From: Streptomyces sp. NBC_01571
GTDB lineage: Bacteria > Actinomycetota > Actinomycetes > Streptomycetales > Streptomycetaceae
Length of the DNA stretch: 64,000 nucleotides
NCBI RefSeq assembly: GCF_026339875.1
Contig: NZ_JAPEPZ010000001.1
Span: forward strand, 5,704,001-5,768,000
Direction: 5' to 3'
Below are positions 56,517 through 64,000 of the stretch, piece after piece. Numbering within the stretch: position 1 is the first letter of the stretch; the number at the start of each line of letters is the position of its first letter. Position numbers and translations under genes: made by a program. The notes under the pieces were generated by a model that saw only the letters and a program-made list of their open reading frames with translations, was not told the origin of the DNA and ran no database searches.

Positions 56517-57382
56517 CGGGGACGGACGGGATGTCGGTGGGAGCGGCCATGGCGTGTGCCGGGACGGCGGCCTGGTTGATGGGCGGCGGGCGGGACTCGG
56601 GGGCACACAGAGCGCGGTTGCTGTGTGCGGGCGGACCGGTGATGGCCGGACCGCCGGCGGGGGAGCGGGCGCGGGCCGGATGGCGGCGGCTGCGCGCACG
56701 GCTGCGGCCCGAAGGCTGGTCGCTGGTGGCCGGGTTGGCGGTCGCACTGCTGGGTGCCTCGGTCCTGCCGCTGCTCCTCGGCGCGGCGGGGGTGCCGTTG
56801 CTCCGGCGGGTACGACGGGCCGGGGAGACGGACCGGGAACGGGAGCGCCGGGGCGACGCGGTGATCGCCCTGTGCGGGGCGCTCGCCGGGGAGGTCCAGG
56901 CCGGACGGCAGCCGGGCGAGGCGCTGCTGAATGCCGCGCACGACTCGGGCGGCCTCGGCGAGGCGCGGGCGTCGGTACTGGCCGCTGCCCGGTTCGGAGG
57001 GGACGTGCTGGACGCGCTGACCGGTGCGGCACGGCAGCCGGGTGCCGAGGGGTTGGTGGGGCTCGCCGCGTGCTGGCGGGTGGCCGTGGACCGGGGCGCG
57101 GGTCTTGCGGCGGGACTCGACCGCCTGGAAGGGGCGCTGCGCGCGGAGCGCGACCAGCGGGCCGATCTGAGAGCCCAGTTGGCGGGATCGCGGTCGACGG
57201 CGGTGATGCTCGCGGGGCTCCCGGTCCTCGGACTGCTGCTCGGCACGGCGCTGGGCGCGGATCCGCTGCACGTGCTCCTGCACAGCGGGCCGGGCCTGGG
57301 CTGCCTGCTGGTCGGTGGGGTGCTGGAAGGCGTGGGGCTGTGGTGGGCGCTGCGCATCGTGAAGGGAGCGGAGGCGGCATGA
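56510..57382 (+). CDS. tadB: TadB-like Flp-pilus platform protein
   Basis: About 290 aa from GTG (56510 or 56513) after GAGGGGAGC. Hydrophobic segments frame a cytoplasmic T2SF-like domain (GDAVIALCGALAGEVQAGRQPGEALLNAAHDSGG ... VLAAARFGGDVLDAL ... DQRADLRAQLAGSRSTAVMLAGLPVLGLLLG). Inner-membrane partner of CpaF. Now disconnected from the ssd/cpaF promoter by 46 kb of inserted DNA. Overlaps tadC by ATGA. Confidence 0.85.
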   Translation: MVTGTDGMSVGAAMACAGTAAWLMGGGRDSGAHRARLLCAGGPVMAGPPAGERARAGWRRLRARLRPEGWSLVAGLAVALLGASVLPLLLGAAGVPLLRRVRRAGETDRERERRGDAVIALCGALAGEVQAGRQPGEALLNAAHDSGGLGEARASVLAAARFGGDVLDALTGAARQPGAEGLVGLAACWRVAVDRGAGLAAGLDRLEGALRAERDQRADLRAQLAGSRSTAVMLAGLPVLGLLLGTALGADPLHVLLHSGPGLGCLLVGGVLEGVGLWWALRIVKGAEAA

Positions 57383-58161
57383 GCGCGGAGATCGTCCACA
57401 GGCTGTGGACGCTCGGGTGCGGGGCACTGGCGCTCGGCTGGCTGGCGCGGGCGTTCGGCAGGGCGCGGTACGAGCGGCGCGTGCGCAGGAGGCTGGCCGG
57501 GTTGCTGGACCTGCGGAGGGAGCCGCGGCGACGGCGGTTCGACGTCCGGGGCCCGTGGCGGCGGTGGCTGGCCCCGGCGGGTGCCGTGTGTGCGGGCTGG
57601 GTGCTGGTCGGAGGGCCGGCCGGGGTCGTGACGGGGCTGATGGCGGGGCTCGGGATCCTTCGGTGGCGCAGACGGCGCGGGCCGGGACCGGTGGAGGAGT
57701 ACGACGTGGCGCGGGCCGCCCGGCAACTTCCGCTCGCCGCCGACCTGGTGGCGGCCTGTATCGCGGCGGGCGCGGATCCCGTGGCGGCGGCCCGGGCCGT
57801 GGGCGACGCCCTGGGCGGGCCCGTCGGGGAGCGGCTCGCCCGGGGTGCGGCGGAGGTGCGGCTCGGGGGCGAACCGGCACACGCGTGGCGGAGGTTGGCG
57901 TCGATACCGGGAGCCGGGGGTCTGGCGCGGCTGCTGGAGCGGGCGGGCGAGTCGGGGGTACCGGCGGCCGCCCCGGTCGGGCGGATCGCCACCGAGGCCC
58001 GCGCCGAACGGGGGCGTAGCGCCACGGCGCGGGCACGCAGGGCGGCCGTCATGGTCACCGTGCCCGTGGGGCTGTGCTTCTTGCCCGCGTTCCTCGCGAT
58101 CGGCGTCCTGCCCGTGGTGATCGGGCTGGCGGACGGGGTGTTGGGAGGTGGTGGCGGATGA
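57379..58161 (+). CDS. tadC: TadC-like Flp-pilus platform protein
   Basis: 260 aa. T2SF domain (ARAARQLPLAADLVAACIAAGADPVAAARAVGDALGGPVGERLARGAAEVRLGGEPAHAWRRL) and flanking hydrophobic segments, with a C-terminal hydrophobic helix pair. Second platform protein; ATGA overlap with tadB. Confidence 0.85.
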   Translation: MSAEIVHRLWTLGCGALALGWLARAFGRARYERRVRRRLAGLLDLRREPRRRRFDVRGPWRRWLAPAGAVCAGWVLVGGPAGVVTGLMAGLGILRWRRRRGPGPVEEYDVARAARQLPLAADLVAACIAAGADPVAAARAVGDALGGPVGERLARGAAEVRLGGEPAHAWRRLASIPGAGGLARLLERAGESGVPAAAPVGRIATEARAERGRSATARARRAAVMVTVPVGLCFLPAFLAIGVLPVVIGLADGVLGGGGG

Positions 58162-58240
58162 CCGGCCGGACGGCCGGCGGCAGGCGTCGAGTGACGACAC
58201 GAGTCAAGTGATCAGCGGGACCGAACCCACGGGGGTTGAG

Positions 58241-58447
58241 ATGTGCAGGACGGTACGAGTGCGGGTGCGGGCATGGATGCGTGGTCTGGCGGCGCGGAGG
58301 GACGCGGGAATGGTCACCTCCGAGTACGCGGTGGGTGTCATCGCGGCGGTGGCTTTCGCCGCCGTGCTCTACAAGGTGGTGACGAGCGGTCAGGTCAGCG
58401 AGGAGTTGCAGGACATCGTGGGGCGAGCGCTCAATGTCCCGACGTGA
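58241..58447 (+). CDS. DUF4244 Flp-pilin-like protein
   Basis: 68 aa, ATG after GGGGGTTGAG. GMVTSEYAVGVIAAVAFAAVLYKVVTSGQV is the class-III pilin-like segment (the E of TSEY corresponds to pilin Glu5). The start inside TadC's downstream region and the position before TadE are as in other Streptomyces. Probably the pilin subunit. Confidence 0.8.
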   Translation: MCRTVRVRVRAWMRGLAARRDAGMVTSEYAVGVIAAVAFAAVLYKVVTSGQVSEELQDIVGRALNVPT

Positions 58448-58835
58448 GCCGGTGGTGAGCGGCCCGGCGCGGTGCGGCGACCGTGGATTCGTGACCGCCG
58501 AGGCCGCGGTGGTGCTGCCCTCGCTGGTGCTCGTCGGAATGGCGCTGGTGTGGGCCCTGCTCGCCGCGTCCGCGCAGATCCAGTGCGTGGACGCGGCGAG
58601 GGCGGGCGCCCGCGCGGCGGCCCGTCAGGACCCGCCCGACACGGTCCTGGCGACGGCACGCCGCGCGGCACCGCACGGCGCCAGGGTCACGGTGAGCCGG
58701 ACGGGTGATCTGGTCCGGGTGACGGTCACGGCGAGCGCGCCGGGGCCCGACGCGCTGTCCCTGGAGCTGAGCGACGAGGCCGTGGCCCTGGCGGAGGAGA
58801 CCGTGGGGGTGACCGGGGATGCCACCGGGTCGTAG
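58434..58835 (+). CDS. TadE-like pseudopilin
   Basis: 133 aa. DRGFVTAEAAVVLPSLVLVGMALVWALLAASAQIQCVDAARAGARAAARQ is a TadE N-terminal helix, and a beta-rich C-terminal part follows. Overlaps the DUF4244 gene by 14 bp. Pilus biogenesis or secreted pseudopilin. Confidence 0.8.
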   Translation: MSRREPVVSGPARCGDRGFVTAEAAVVLPSLVLVGMALVWALLAASAQIQCVDAARAGARAAARQDPPDTVLATARRAAPHGARVTVSRTGDLVRVTVTASAPGPDALSLELSDEAVALAEETVGVTGDATGS

Positions 58836-59463
58836 CGCGCCGCGCGCCCGCCTCCGGCCGGTGCCCGGCCCCTTCCGGTCCTCGCGCAGCCGGTGCGGGC
58901 CCGCGCGCTCACCTTCAGGGTCCCCGCGCATCCTCTCGGGCCGTCTGTGCGCCCTTCTGCGGCGTCGAGTTCGCCTCCGGCTCCCGCCCGCCCTTCTCCG
59001 TCCGTACGCCCTCCTCGGGCCCGTGCACGCCCTCCTCCGGGCCACGAGGGCGGCAGCGTGGGTGAGGAGGCGGACGCGATCCCCGGATTTCTCGGACAGG
59101 GGGTCGGCGACCGTGTGGGCGGTCGGGGTGATCGCCCTACTGTGCGCCGTCTTCGGGGCGGTCCTGGCCATGGGGCAGGTGGTCGTGGTGCGCCACCGCG
59201 CGGCGGGGGCGGCCGACCTGGCCGCGCTCGCCGCCGCGGACCACTGGACGGACGGCAGCCGGGCGGCCTGTGCCGAGGCGGACCGGGTGGCCCGGGCCCA
59301 GCGTGCCCGGCTGGCGCGATGCACGGTGGAGGGCGACGTCTCGGACGTCACGGCCGTGTCGGGTGCCGGCCCCTTCGCCGCGGAGATCAGGTCCAGAGCG
59401 GGCCCCGCCACACCGGTGGACCCGGCGGCTACTCCTCCGGCGCTCCCCGCAGCAGTTCGGTGA
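58819..59463 (+). CDS. TadG-like membrane protein (start uncertain)
   Basis: If started at ATG 58819, 214 aa; a GTG at 59062 would give 133 aa that begins just before GSATVWAVGVIALLCAVFGAVLAMGQVVVVRHRAAGAADLAALAAADHW. The first about 80 residues are Arg/Pro-rich and may be untranslated. The helix and the RAAGAADLAALAAA motif are of the Rv3654c/TadG type. The 3' end overlaps the convergent helicase gene by 35 bp. Confidence 0.7.
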   Translation: MPPGRSAPRARLRPVPGPFRSSRSRCGPARSPSGSPRILSGRLCALLRRRVRLRLPPALLRPYALLGPVHALLRATRAAAWVRRRTRSPDFSDRGSATVWAVGVIALLCAVFGAVLAMGQVVVVRHRAAGAADLAALAAADHWTDGSRAACAEADRVARAQRARLARCTVEGDVSDVTAVSGAGPFAAEIRSRAGPATPVDPAATPPALPAAVR

Positions 59464-61882
59464 GCAGCCGGACGGCACCCCGTTTGTGCAGCGGCTCGTT
59501 GCCGTTGCCGCACTTGGGTGACTGGATGCAGGACGGGCAGCCGGCCTCGCACTCGCAGGAGGAGATGGCCTCACGGGTGGCGGTGAGCCAGGCACGGGCG
59601 GTGTGGAAGGCGCGTTCCGCGAAGCCCGCGCCGCCGGGGTGACCGTCGTAGACGAAGACCGTGGGCAGCAGGGTGTCGGGGTGCAGGGGGACGGACACGC
59701 CGCCGATGTCCCAGCGGTCGCAGGTGGCGAACAGCGGGAGCATGCCGATCGACGCGTGTTCGGCGGCGTGCAGGGCGCCGCCGAGGATCTCCGGACCGAT
59801 GCGGGCGGCGTCCAGTTGGTCCTCGGTGACCGTCCACCACACGGCACGGGTGCGGAGCGTGCGCGGAGGGAGGTCGAGCTTCGACTCGCCCAGCACTTCT
59901 CCGGTGATGACCCGACGGCGCAGGAAGGAGACGACCTGGTTGGTGACTTCGACGGAGCCGTAGCACAACCGGCCCTCGCCCCAGGGGATTTCGGTGTCCG
60001 TCTCCAGGACGGAGATGGCGGTCGTGTCGCGGGCGACGGTCGAGTACGGCGGGTTGGCCTCCTCGACCAGTGCGACGGAGTCCTCCAGGTCCAGGTGCTT
60101 CACGAGATACGTACGGCCCTGGTGCAGATGGACCGCGCCCTCGTGCACCGTCGTGTGCGCGGCGCCGGCGTCCACCGTGCCGAGCAGCCGCCCCGTCCCG
60201 GCCTCGACGATCTGCACCGGGCTGCCGCCCTCGCCGCGGATGTCGGTCAGGTCGGCGGCCCGCTCCCGGCGCGTCCAGTGCCAGGCCTTCGTCCGGCGGC
60301 GCAGCAGCTTCGCGGCCTCCAGTTGCGGCAGCAGATCCGCGGCGGCCGGGCCGAACAGCTCCAGATCCTCGTCCGTGAGAGGGATTTCGGAGGCCGCGGC
60401 GCACAGGTGCGGGGCGAGGACGTACGGGTTGTCGGGGTCGAGGACCGTGGACTCCACCGGCTGGTCGAACAGAGCTTCGGGGTGGTGCACGAGGAACGTG
60501 TCCAGTGGGTCGTCGCGGGCGACCAGGATCGCCAGCGCGCCCTGCCCCGACCGGCCGGCGCGGCCCGCCTGCTGCCACAGGGAGGCCCGGGTGCCGGGGT
60601 AGCCCGCGATGACGACGGCGTCCAGTCCGGAGACGTCGACACCGAGTTCGAGGGCGGTGGTGGCGGCGAGACCGAGGAGTTCTCCGGAGTGCAGGGCGCG
60701 TTCGAGGGCGCGGCGTTCCTCCGGGAGGTAGCCGCCGCGGTACGCCGCGACGCGCCGGACGAGCGAGCGGTCGACCTCGGCCAGCCGCTCCTGGGCGATC
60801 ACCGCGATCAGTTCGGCGCCGCGCCGGGACCGTACGAAGGCGACCGAGCGCACGCCCTGGACGGTCAGGTCGGTCAGGAGGTCGGCGGTCTCGGCGGTGG
60901 CGGTACGCCGGACGGGCGCGCCCTTCTCGCCGTGCAGTTCGGTGAGCGGGGGTTCCCAGAGGGCGAAGACCAGCTCACCGCGCGGCGAGGCGTCGTCGGC
61001 GACCTCGACCACCGGGAGGCCGGTCAGGCGGCGGGCGGCGACGGAGGGCTCGGCGGCGGTCGCGGAGGCCAGCAGGAAGACGGGTGAGGAGCCGTAGCGG
61101 GCGCACAGTCGGCGCAGTCGGCGCAGCACCTGGGCGACGTGGGAGCCGAAGACGCCGCGGTAGGTGTGGCACTCGTCGATGACGACGTACTTCAGGGCGC
61201 GCAGGAAGGAGGCCCAGCGGGGGTGGGAGGGCAATATCCCGCGGTGCAGCATGTCGGGGTTGGTCAGGACGTAGTTGGCGTACTGGCGGACCCACTCGCG
61301 TTCTTCGACCGGGGTGTCGCCGTCGTACACGGCTGGGCGAACGGCGTTGCCCAGGGGTTGTGAAAGTTCCTTCACAGAACGGCGCTGATCTGCTGCGAGG
61401 GCCTTGGTGGGCGCCAGGTAGAGCGCGGTGGCTCCCCGGCCGTTCGGCGCCTCGGAGCCGTCCAGAAGGGCTGTGAGGACCGGCACGAGGTACGCCAGGG
61501 ACTTGCCGGAGGCCGTGCCGGTGGCGACGATCACGGAGTCGCCGTCCAGGGCGTGCTCGGCGGCGAGTGCCTGGTGGGCCCAGGGGTGCTCGATGCCCGC
61601 GGCCTGCACGGCGGCGACGACCTCTGATCGAATCCGGTCGGGCCATACGGCATGGCGACCCGCCCGCGGGGGCAAGTGCTCCGTATGAGTGATGCGCGAA
61701 GCCCGGCTCGGCCCCGAGGCGAGCCGGTCCAGGACCGTGCCCGGAGAGGGGCGCGAAGCGGTGTCCGCCGAGGTTCGATCGGATCGGTGATTCTTGGCCA
61801 TCGGCATCGAGTGTGTCACTGGCGTGACGGACAATGGGCTCAAGGCGTCGTGCACGCCTGCCGGTAAGTGATTGAATGCCAT
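59429..61882 (-). CDS. DEAD/DEAH-box helicase with DUF1998 (Hrq1-like)
   Basis: 817 aa (ATG 61882; ATG 61807 and 61801 are alternative starts). Motifs: Walker A VATGTASGKSLAYL, DECH box VVIDECHTYRG, SAT LLASATAAEP, motif VI QQAGRAGRSGQG. The C-terminal DUF1998 part has the four-Cys motif CECEAGCPSCIQSPKC. 3'-5' helicase family related to Hrq1/RecQ4. Divergent from bldG, a conserved Streptomyces arrangement. Confidence 0.9.
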   Translation of the reverse strand: MAFNHLPAGVHDALSPLSVTPVTHSMPMAKNHRSDRTSADTASRPSPGTVLDRLASGPSRASRITHTEHLPPRAGRHAVWPDRIRSEVVAAVQAAGIEHPWAHQALAAEHALDGDSVIVATGTASGKSLAYLVPVLTALLDGSEAPNGRGATALYLAPTKALAADQRRSVKELSQPLGNAVRPAVYDGDTPVEEREWVRQYANYVLTNPDMLHRGILPSHPRWASFLRALKYVVIDECHTYRGVFGSHVAQVLRRLRRLCARYGSSPVFLLASATAAEPSVAARRLTGLPVVEVADDASPRGELVFALWEPPLTELHGEKGAPVRRTATAETADLLTDLTVQGVRSVAFVRSRRGAELIAVIAQERLAEVDRSLVRRVAAYRGGYLPEERRALERALHSGELLGLAATTALELGVDVSGLDAVVIAGYPGTRASLWQQAGRAGRSGQGALAILVARDDPLDTFLVHHPEALFDQPVESTVLDPDNPYVLAPHLCAAASEIPLTDEDLELFGPAAADLLPQLEAAKLLRRRTKAWHWTRRERAADLTDIRGEGGSPVQIVEAGTGRLLGTVDAGAAHTTVHEGAVHLHQGRTYLVKHLDLEDSVALVEEANPPYSTVARDTTAISVLETDTEIPWGEGRLCYGSVEVTNQVVSFLRRRVITGEVLGESKLDLPPRTLRTRAVWWTVTEDQLDAARIGPEILGGALHAAEHASIGMLPLFATCDRWDIGGVSVPLHPDTLLPTVFVYDGHPGGAGFAERAFHTARAWLTATREAISSCECEAGCPSCIQSPKCGNGNEPLHKRGAVRLLTELLRGAPEE

Positions 61883-61962
61883 CGCGGCTGGCGAACCGTC
61901 CCGGGGGCTCTGCCGAGGTGTCCCTTGGGGCGACCGCTCGATAGCAAGGTGCTGGAGGATCC

Positions 61963-62304
61963 GTGGACCTGTCCCTGTCGACCCGTACCGTCGGCGATCG
62001 TACGGTCGTCGAGGTCGGTGGCGAAATCGATGTATATACCGCGCCCAAGCTGCGTGAGCAGCTGGTCGAGCTGGTGAACGACGGCAGTTTCCATCTTGTC
62101 GTCGACATGGAGGGCGTGGACTTCCTCGACTCCACCGGGCTCGGCGTTTTGGTGGGCGGCCTGAAGCGTGTGCGGGCCCATGAGGGCTCGCTGCGACTGG
62201 TCTGCAACCAGGAGCGCATTCTGAAGATCTTCCGTATCACCGGTCTCACCAAGGTGTTCCCCATCCACACCTCGGTCGAGGAAGCGGTAGCGGCCACCGA
62301 CTGA
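61963..62304 (+). CDS. bldG: Anti-sigma factor antagonist BldG
   Basis: 113 aa from GTG after GGAGGATCC. STAS domain: [56 protein letters not shown] with the phosphorylated Ser in DSTGLG. Needed for aerial mycelium and antibiotic production in S. coelicolor, where the bldG gene has the same neighbours. Confidence 0.95.
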
Positions 62305-62418
62305 CCCCGTCGTGGGGCGCCACGGGAGCGTGGCGTCCGAGACGGTAGAAGCAATGGAGGGGGACCGGGCCTCGGCGGCCCGGCCCCCTGACAGCACGCC
62401 CGTAGTTGAGGGGGATGC

Positions 62419-62856
62419 ATGGCCACCGTTGAGCTCCGCTTCAGCGCGCTGCCCGAGCACGTCAGGACCGCCCGACTGGTGGCGGCAGCGGTGGCGCGCA
62501 GGGCCGGAGTGGACGAGGCCGTTCTCGACGAGGTCAGACTCGCCGTGGGCGAGGCCTGCAGCCGTGCCGTCGGACTGCACCAGAGCAGCGGCATCTCGGC
62601 GCCGGTGCGGGTGACGCTGATCGAGGAGGAGAAGCAGTTCTCCATCGAGGTCGGCGACGAGGCGCCGCGTTCGGTGCCCGGTGCGACGGTGCCCGGAGCC
62701 GCTCCCGGCAATGCCGACACGGACGCCGAGGAGGACGAGATGGGCCTCGCGGTCATCAGCGGCCTCGTCGACGACGTAGAGGTCAGCGCCGACGAGCACG
62801 GTGGACTGATCAGGATGAGCTGGCCGACCACGCCGCCGGTCACGCTCGTTCCCTGA
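62419..62856 (+). CDS. RsbW-type anti-sigma factor kinase
   Basis: 145 aa. HATPase_c fold: VLDEVRLAVGEACSRAVGLHQ (N-box) and EMGLAVISGLVDDVEVS, with an acidic insert in the middle. It lies directly after bldG, like the S. coelicolor gene SCO3548, and is the likely partner of BldG. Confidence 0.9.
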   Translation: MATVELRFSALPEHVRTARLVAAAVARRAGVDEAVLDEVRLAVGEACSRAVGLHQSSGISAPVRVTLIEEEKQFSIEVGDEAPRSVPGATVPGAAPGNADTDAEEDEMGLAVISGLVDDVEVSADEHGGLIRMSWPTTPPVTLVP

Positions 62857-62901
62857 TGTCCCCCTCGTAGCAGGACACGTACAAGACACACTCATCACAC
62901 G

Positions 62902-62929
62902 AAGGGCCCTGCCTCGCAGGGCCCTTTTT
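62902..62929 (+). terminator. Rho-independent terminator after anti-sigma gene
   Basis: AAGGGCCCTGC-CTC-GCAGGGCCCTT followed by TTT. 11-bp perfect stem. Confidence 0.9.
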
Positions 62930-63178
62930 CTTGCGCCCGGGCAGGTGAGATGACTGCACACGCCATTCGTGAATTGGTTCACGATCAATCACGCGATTAT
63001 TTGATCAAGGGTCAACGCTTTTGGGGCATTACCTCTTTTGGGTTCTGTGGATGCCCGTCGATCATTTGCTGACGGGGATGTGAAGGCGAATTCCGTTTAC
63101 CGCGTACTGTTTTGATCAGGTTCCGGTACCTACAATCCGTCCACATCTTGAGCTCAGCCCAAGCGTCAAGGAGGACGA
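62930..63178. promoter_or_regulatory. AT-rich promoter region of the pyrophosphatase gene
   Basis: About 250 bp with runs such as GATTATTTGATCAAGGG and TACTGTTTTGATC. GATCAA and TTGATC are inverted repeats (62983-63008). Promoter of the H+-pyrophosphatase expected. Confidence 0.45.
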
Positions 63179-64000
63179 ATGGCGGGGCTTTCTACCCCTC
63201 ATCAGTTTGACCATCCCACAACCTTCGCAGCCGCAGTTCTGACCGACGACAACCGCCTGATCGTGATGGTCATCGGCGTCGTCGCGCTGGCGGCCCTTGC
63301 GGTCGCCGGGGTTCTGGTACGACAAGTGCTCGCTGCCGGCGAGGGCACCGACAGCATGAAGAAGATCGCGGCAGCGGTCCAGGAGGGCGCGAACGCCTAC
63401 CTGGGGCGGCAGTTGCGCACCCTGGCGGTTTTCGCCGCCGTGGTGTTCTTCCTGCTCATGCTGCTGCCCGCGGACGACTGGAATCAGCGTGCCGGAAGGT
63501 CGATCTTCTTCCTGATCGGCGCGGTGTTCTCGGCGACCACCGGATATATCGGTATGTGGCTCGCCGTCCGGAGCAATGTCCGCGTGGCCGCCGCGGCACG
63601 GGAAGCGACTCCGACGGCGGGTGAGCCCGAAAAGGATCTCACCGCCGTCTCGCACAAAGCCATGAAGATCGCATTCCGTACGGGCGGCGTCGTCGGCATG
63701 TTCACGGTCGGGCTCGGGCTGCTGGGCGCCTCCTGTGTGGTGCTGGTGTACGCGGCCGACGCGCCGAAGGTCCTGGAGGGATTCGGCCTCGGCGCCGCGC
63801 TGATCGCCATGTTCATGCGTGTCGGTGGCGGCATCTTCACCAAGGCCGCCGACGTCGGCGCCGACCTGGTCGGCAAGGTCGAGCAGGGCATCCCGGAGGA
63901 CGACCCGCGCAATGCCGCGACCATCGCGGACAACGTGGGCGACAACGTCGGGGACTGCGCCGGTATGGCCGCGGACCTCTTCGAGTCGTACGCCGTCACG
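63179..64000 (+). CDS. hppA: H+-translocating pyrophosphatase, 5' part
   Basis: First 274 codons, running off the window. ATG after AAGGAGGACGA. Membrane helices and the family hallmarks [38 protein letters not shown] and [21 protein letters not shown] (pyrophosphate-binding). It uses PPi hydrolysis to pump protons. Same order after bldG/anti-sigma as in S. coelicolor. Confidence 0.93.
   Translation, partial: MAGLSTPHQFDHPTTFAAAVLTDDNRLIVMVIGVVALAALAVAGVLVRQVLAAGEGTDSMKKIAAAVQEGANAYLGRQLRTLAVFAAVVFFLLMLLPADDWNQRAGRSIFFLIGAVFSATTGYIGMWLAVRSNVRVAAAAREATPTAGEPEKDLTAVSHKAMKIAFRTGGVVGMFTVGLGLLGASCVVLVYAADAPKVLEGFGLGAALIAMFMRVGGGIFTKAADVGADLVGKVEQGIPEDDPRNAATIADNVGDNVGDCAGMAADLFESYAVT

Noticed and set aside
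1..64000. CRISPR arrays, rRNA or tRNA genes
   Set aside because: No regularly spaced direct repeats, no rRNA sequences, and no cloverleaf-forming sequence at either attachment site were seen; both integrations are in a protein gene, not a tRNA gene.

Overview
The window is very GC-rich with long, tightly packed and overlapping genes. The host gene order is ssd/CpaE-like ATPase, CpaF/TadA ATPase, TadB, TadC, DUF4244 pilin-like protein, TadE, TadG-like protein, Hrq1-like helicase, bldG, RsbW-like kinase, proton-pumping pyrophosphatase. That is a Streptomyces (or very close actinomycete) chromosome, the bldG/Flp-pilus (tad) neighbourhood.

Left host arm (1-9877): a SulP anion transporter fused to a beta-carbonic anhydrase, a secreted deacetylase-like lipoprotein, a MinD/CooC-like ATPase, a Fic-like protein with a 20-bp palindrome over its start codon, a candidate 6S RNA, a HAD phosphatase, then ssd and the first 282 codons of cpaF/tadA. 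Right host arm (56200-64000): the last part of cpaF, tadB, tadC, three small pilus-type membrane proteins, the helicase, bldG, an anti-sigma kinase and the 5' part of the H+-pyrophosphatase gene.

The central feature is that cpaF is cut twice, at two conserved catalytic motifs, by two unrelated integrated elements, each with its own large serine integrase next to its right end. Element 1 (about 9873-46963, 37.1 kb) sits inside the Walker A codons (GSG|KTT). It is a complete-looking siphovirus prophage: lysis, tail, head, HK97-type capsid/portal/protease, terminase, HNH, DNA replication (primase, DUF3987 helicase-like protein, SSB), excisionase-like and XRE regulators. It also carries a plasmid/AICE-like module, an FtsK/TraB-type DNA translocase with SpdB-like membrane proteins. 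Element 2 (about 47228-56199, 9.0 kb) sits inside the histidine-box codons (GHEG|GCGTVHAN). It carries a GntR regulator, a SpdB-like membrane/HTH protein, an RHH protein, two paralogous helical proteins of unknown function, a cluster of zinc-ribbon proteins and a serine integrase. It has no recognisable capsid, terminase, relaxase or replication initiator. Only 269 bp of cpaF remain between the two elements.

Joining 9030-9877, 46964-47232 and 56200-56516 restores a 1434-bp frame for a normal 477-aa CpaF/TadA ATPase. Each junction is marked by a 5-bp core shared by the two ends (GGCAA for element 1, GGGCG for element 2), so precise excision of both elements would rebuild the gene. In the present state the Flp-pilus ATPase is broken. 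Whether the elements are passive insertions or act as a reversible switch is the main open question.

Almost all element genes run on the minus strand in overlapping ATGA/GTGA operons. Each element's integrase starts only about 40-60 bp from its core, so integration separates the integrase from most of its upstream sequence. Element 1 carries a 20-bp palindrome just inside its other end, which circularisation would place upstream of the integrase.
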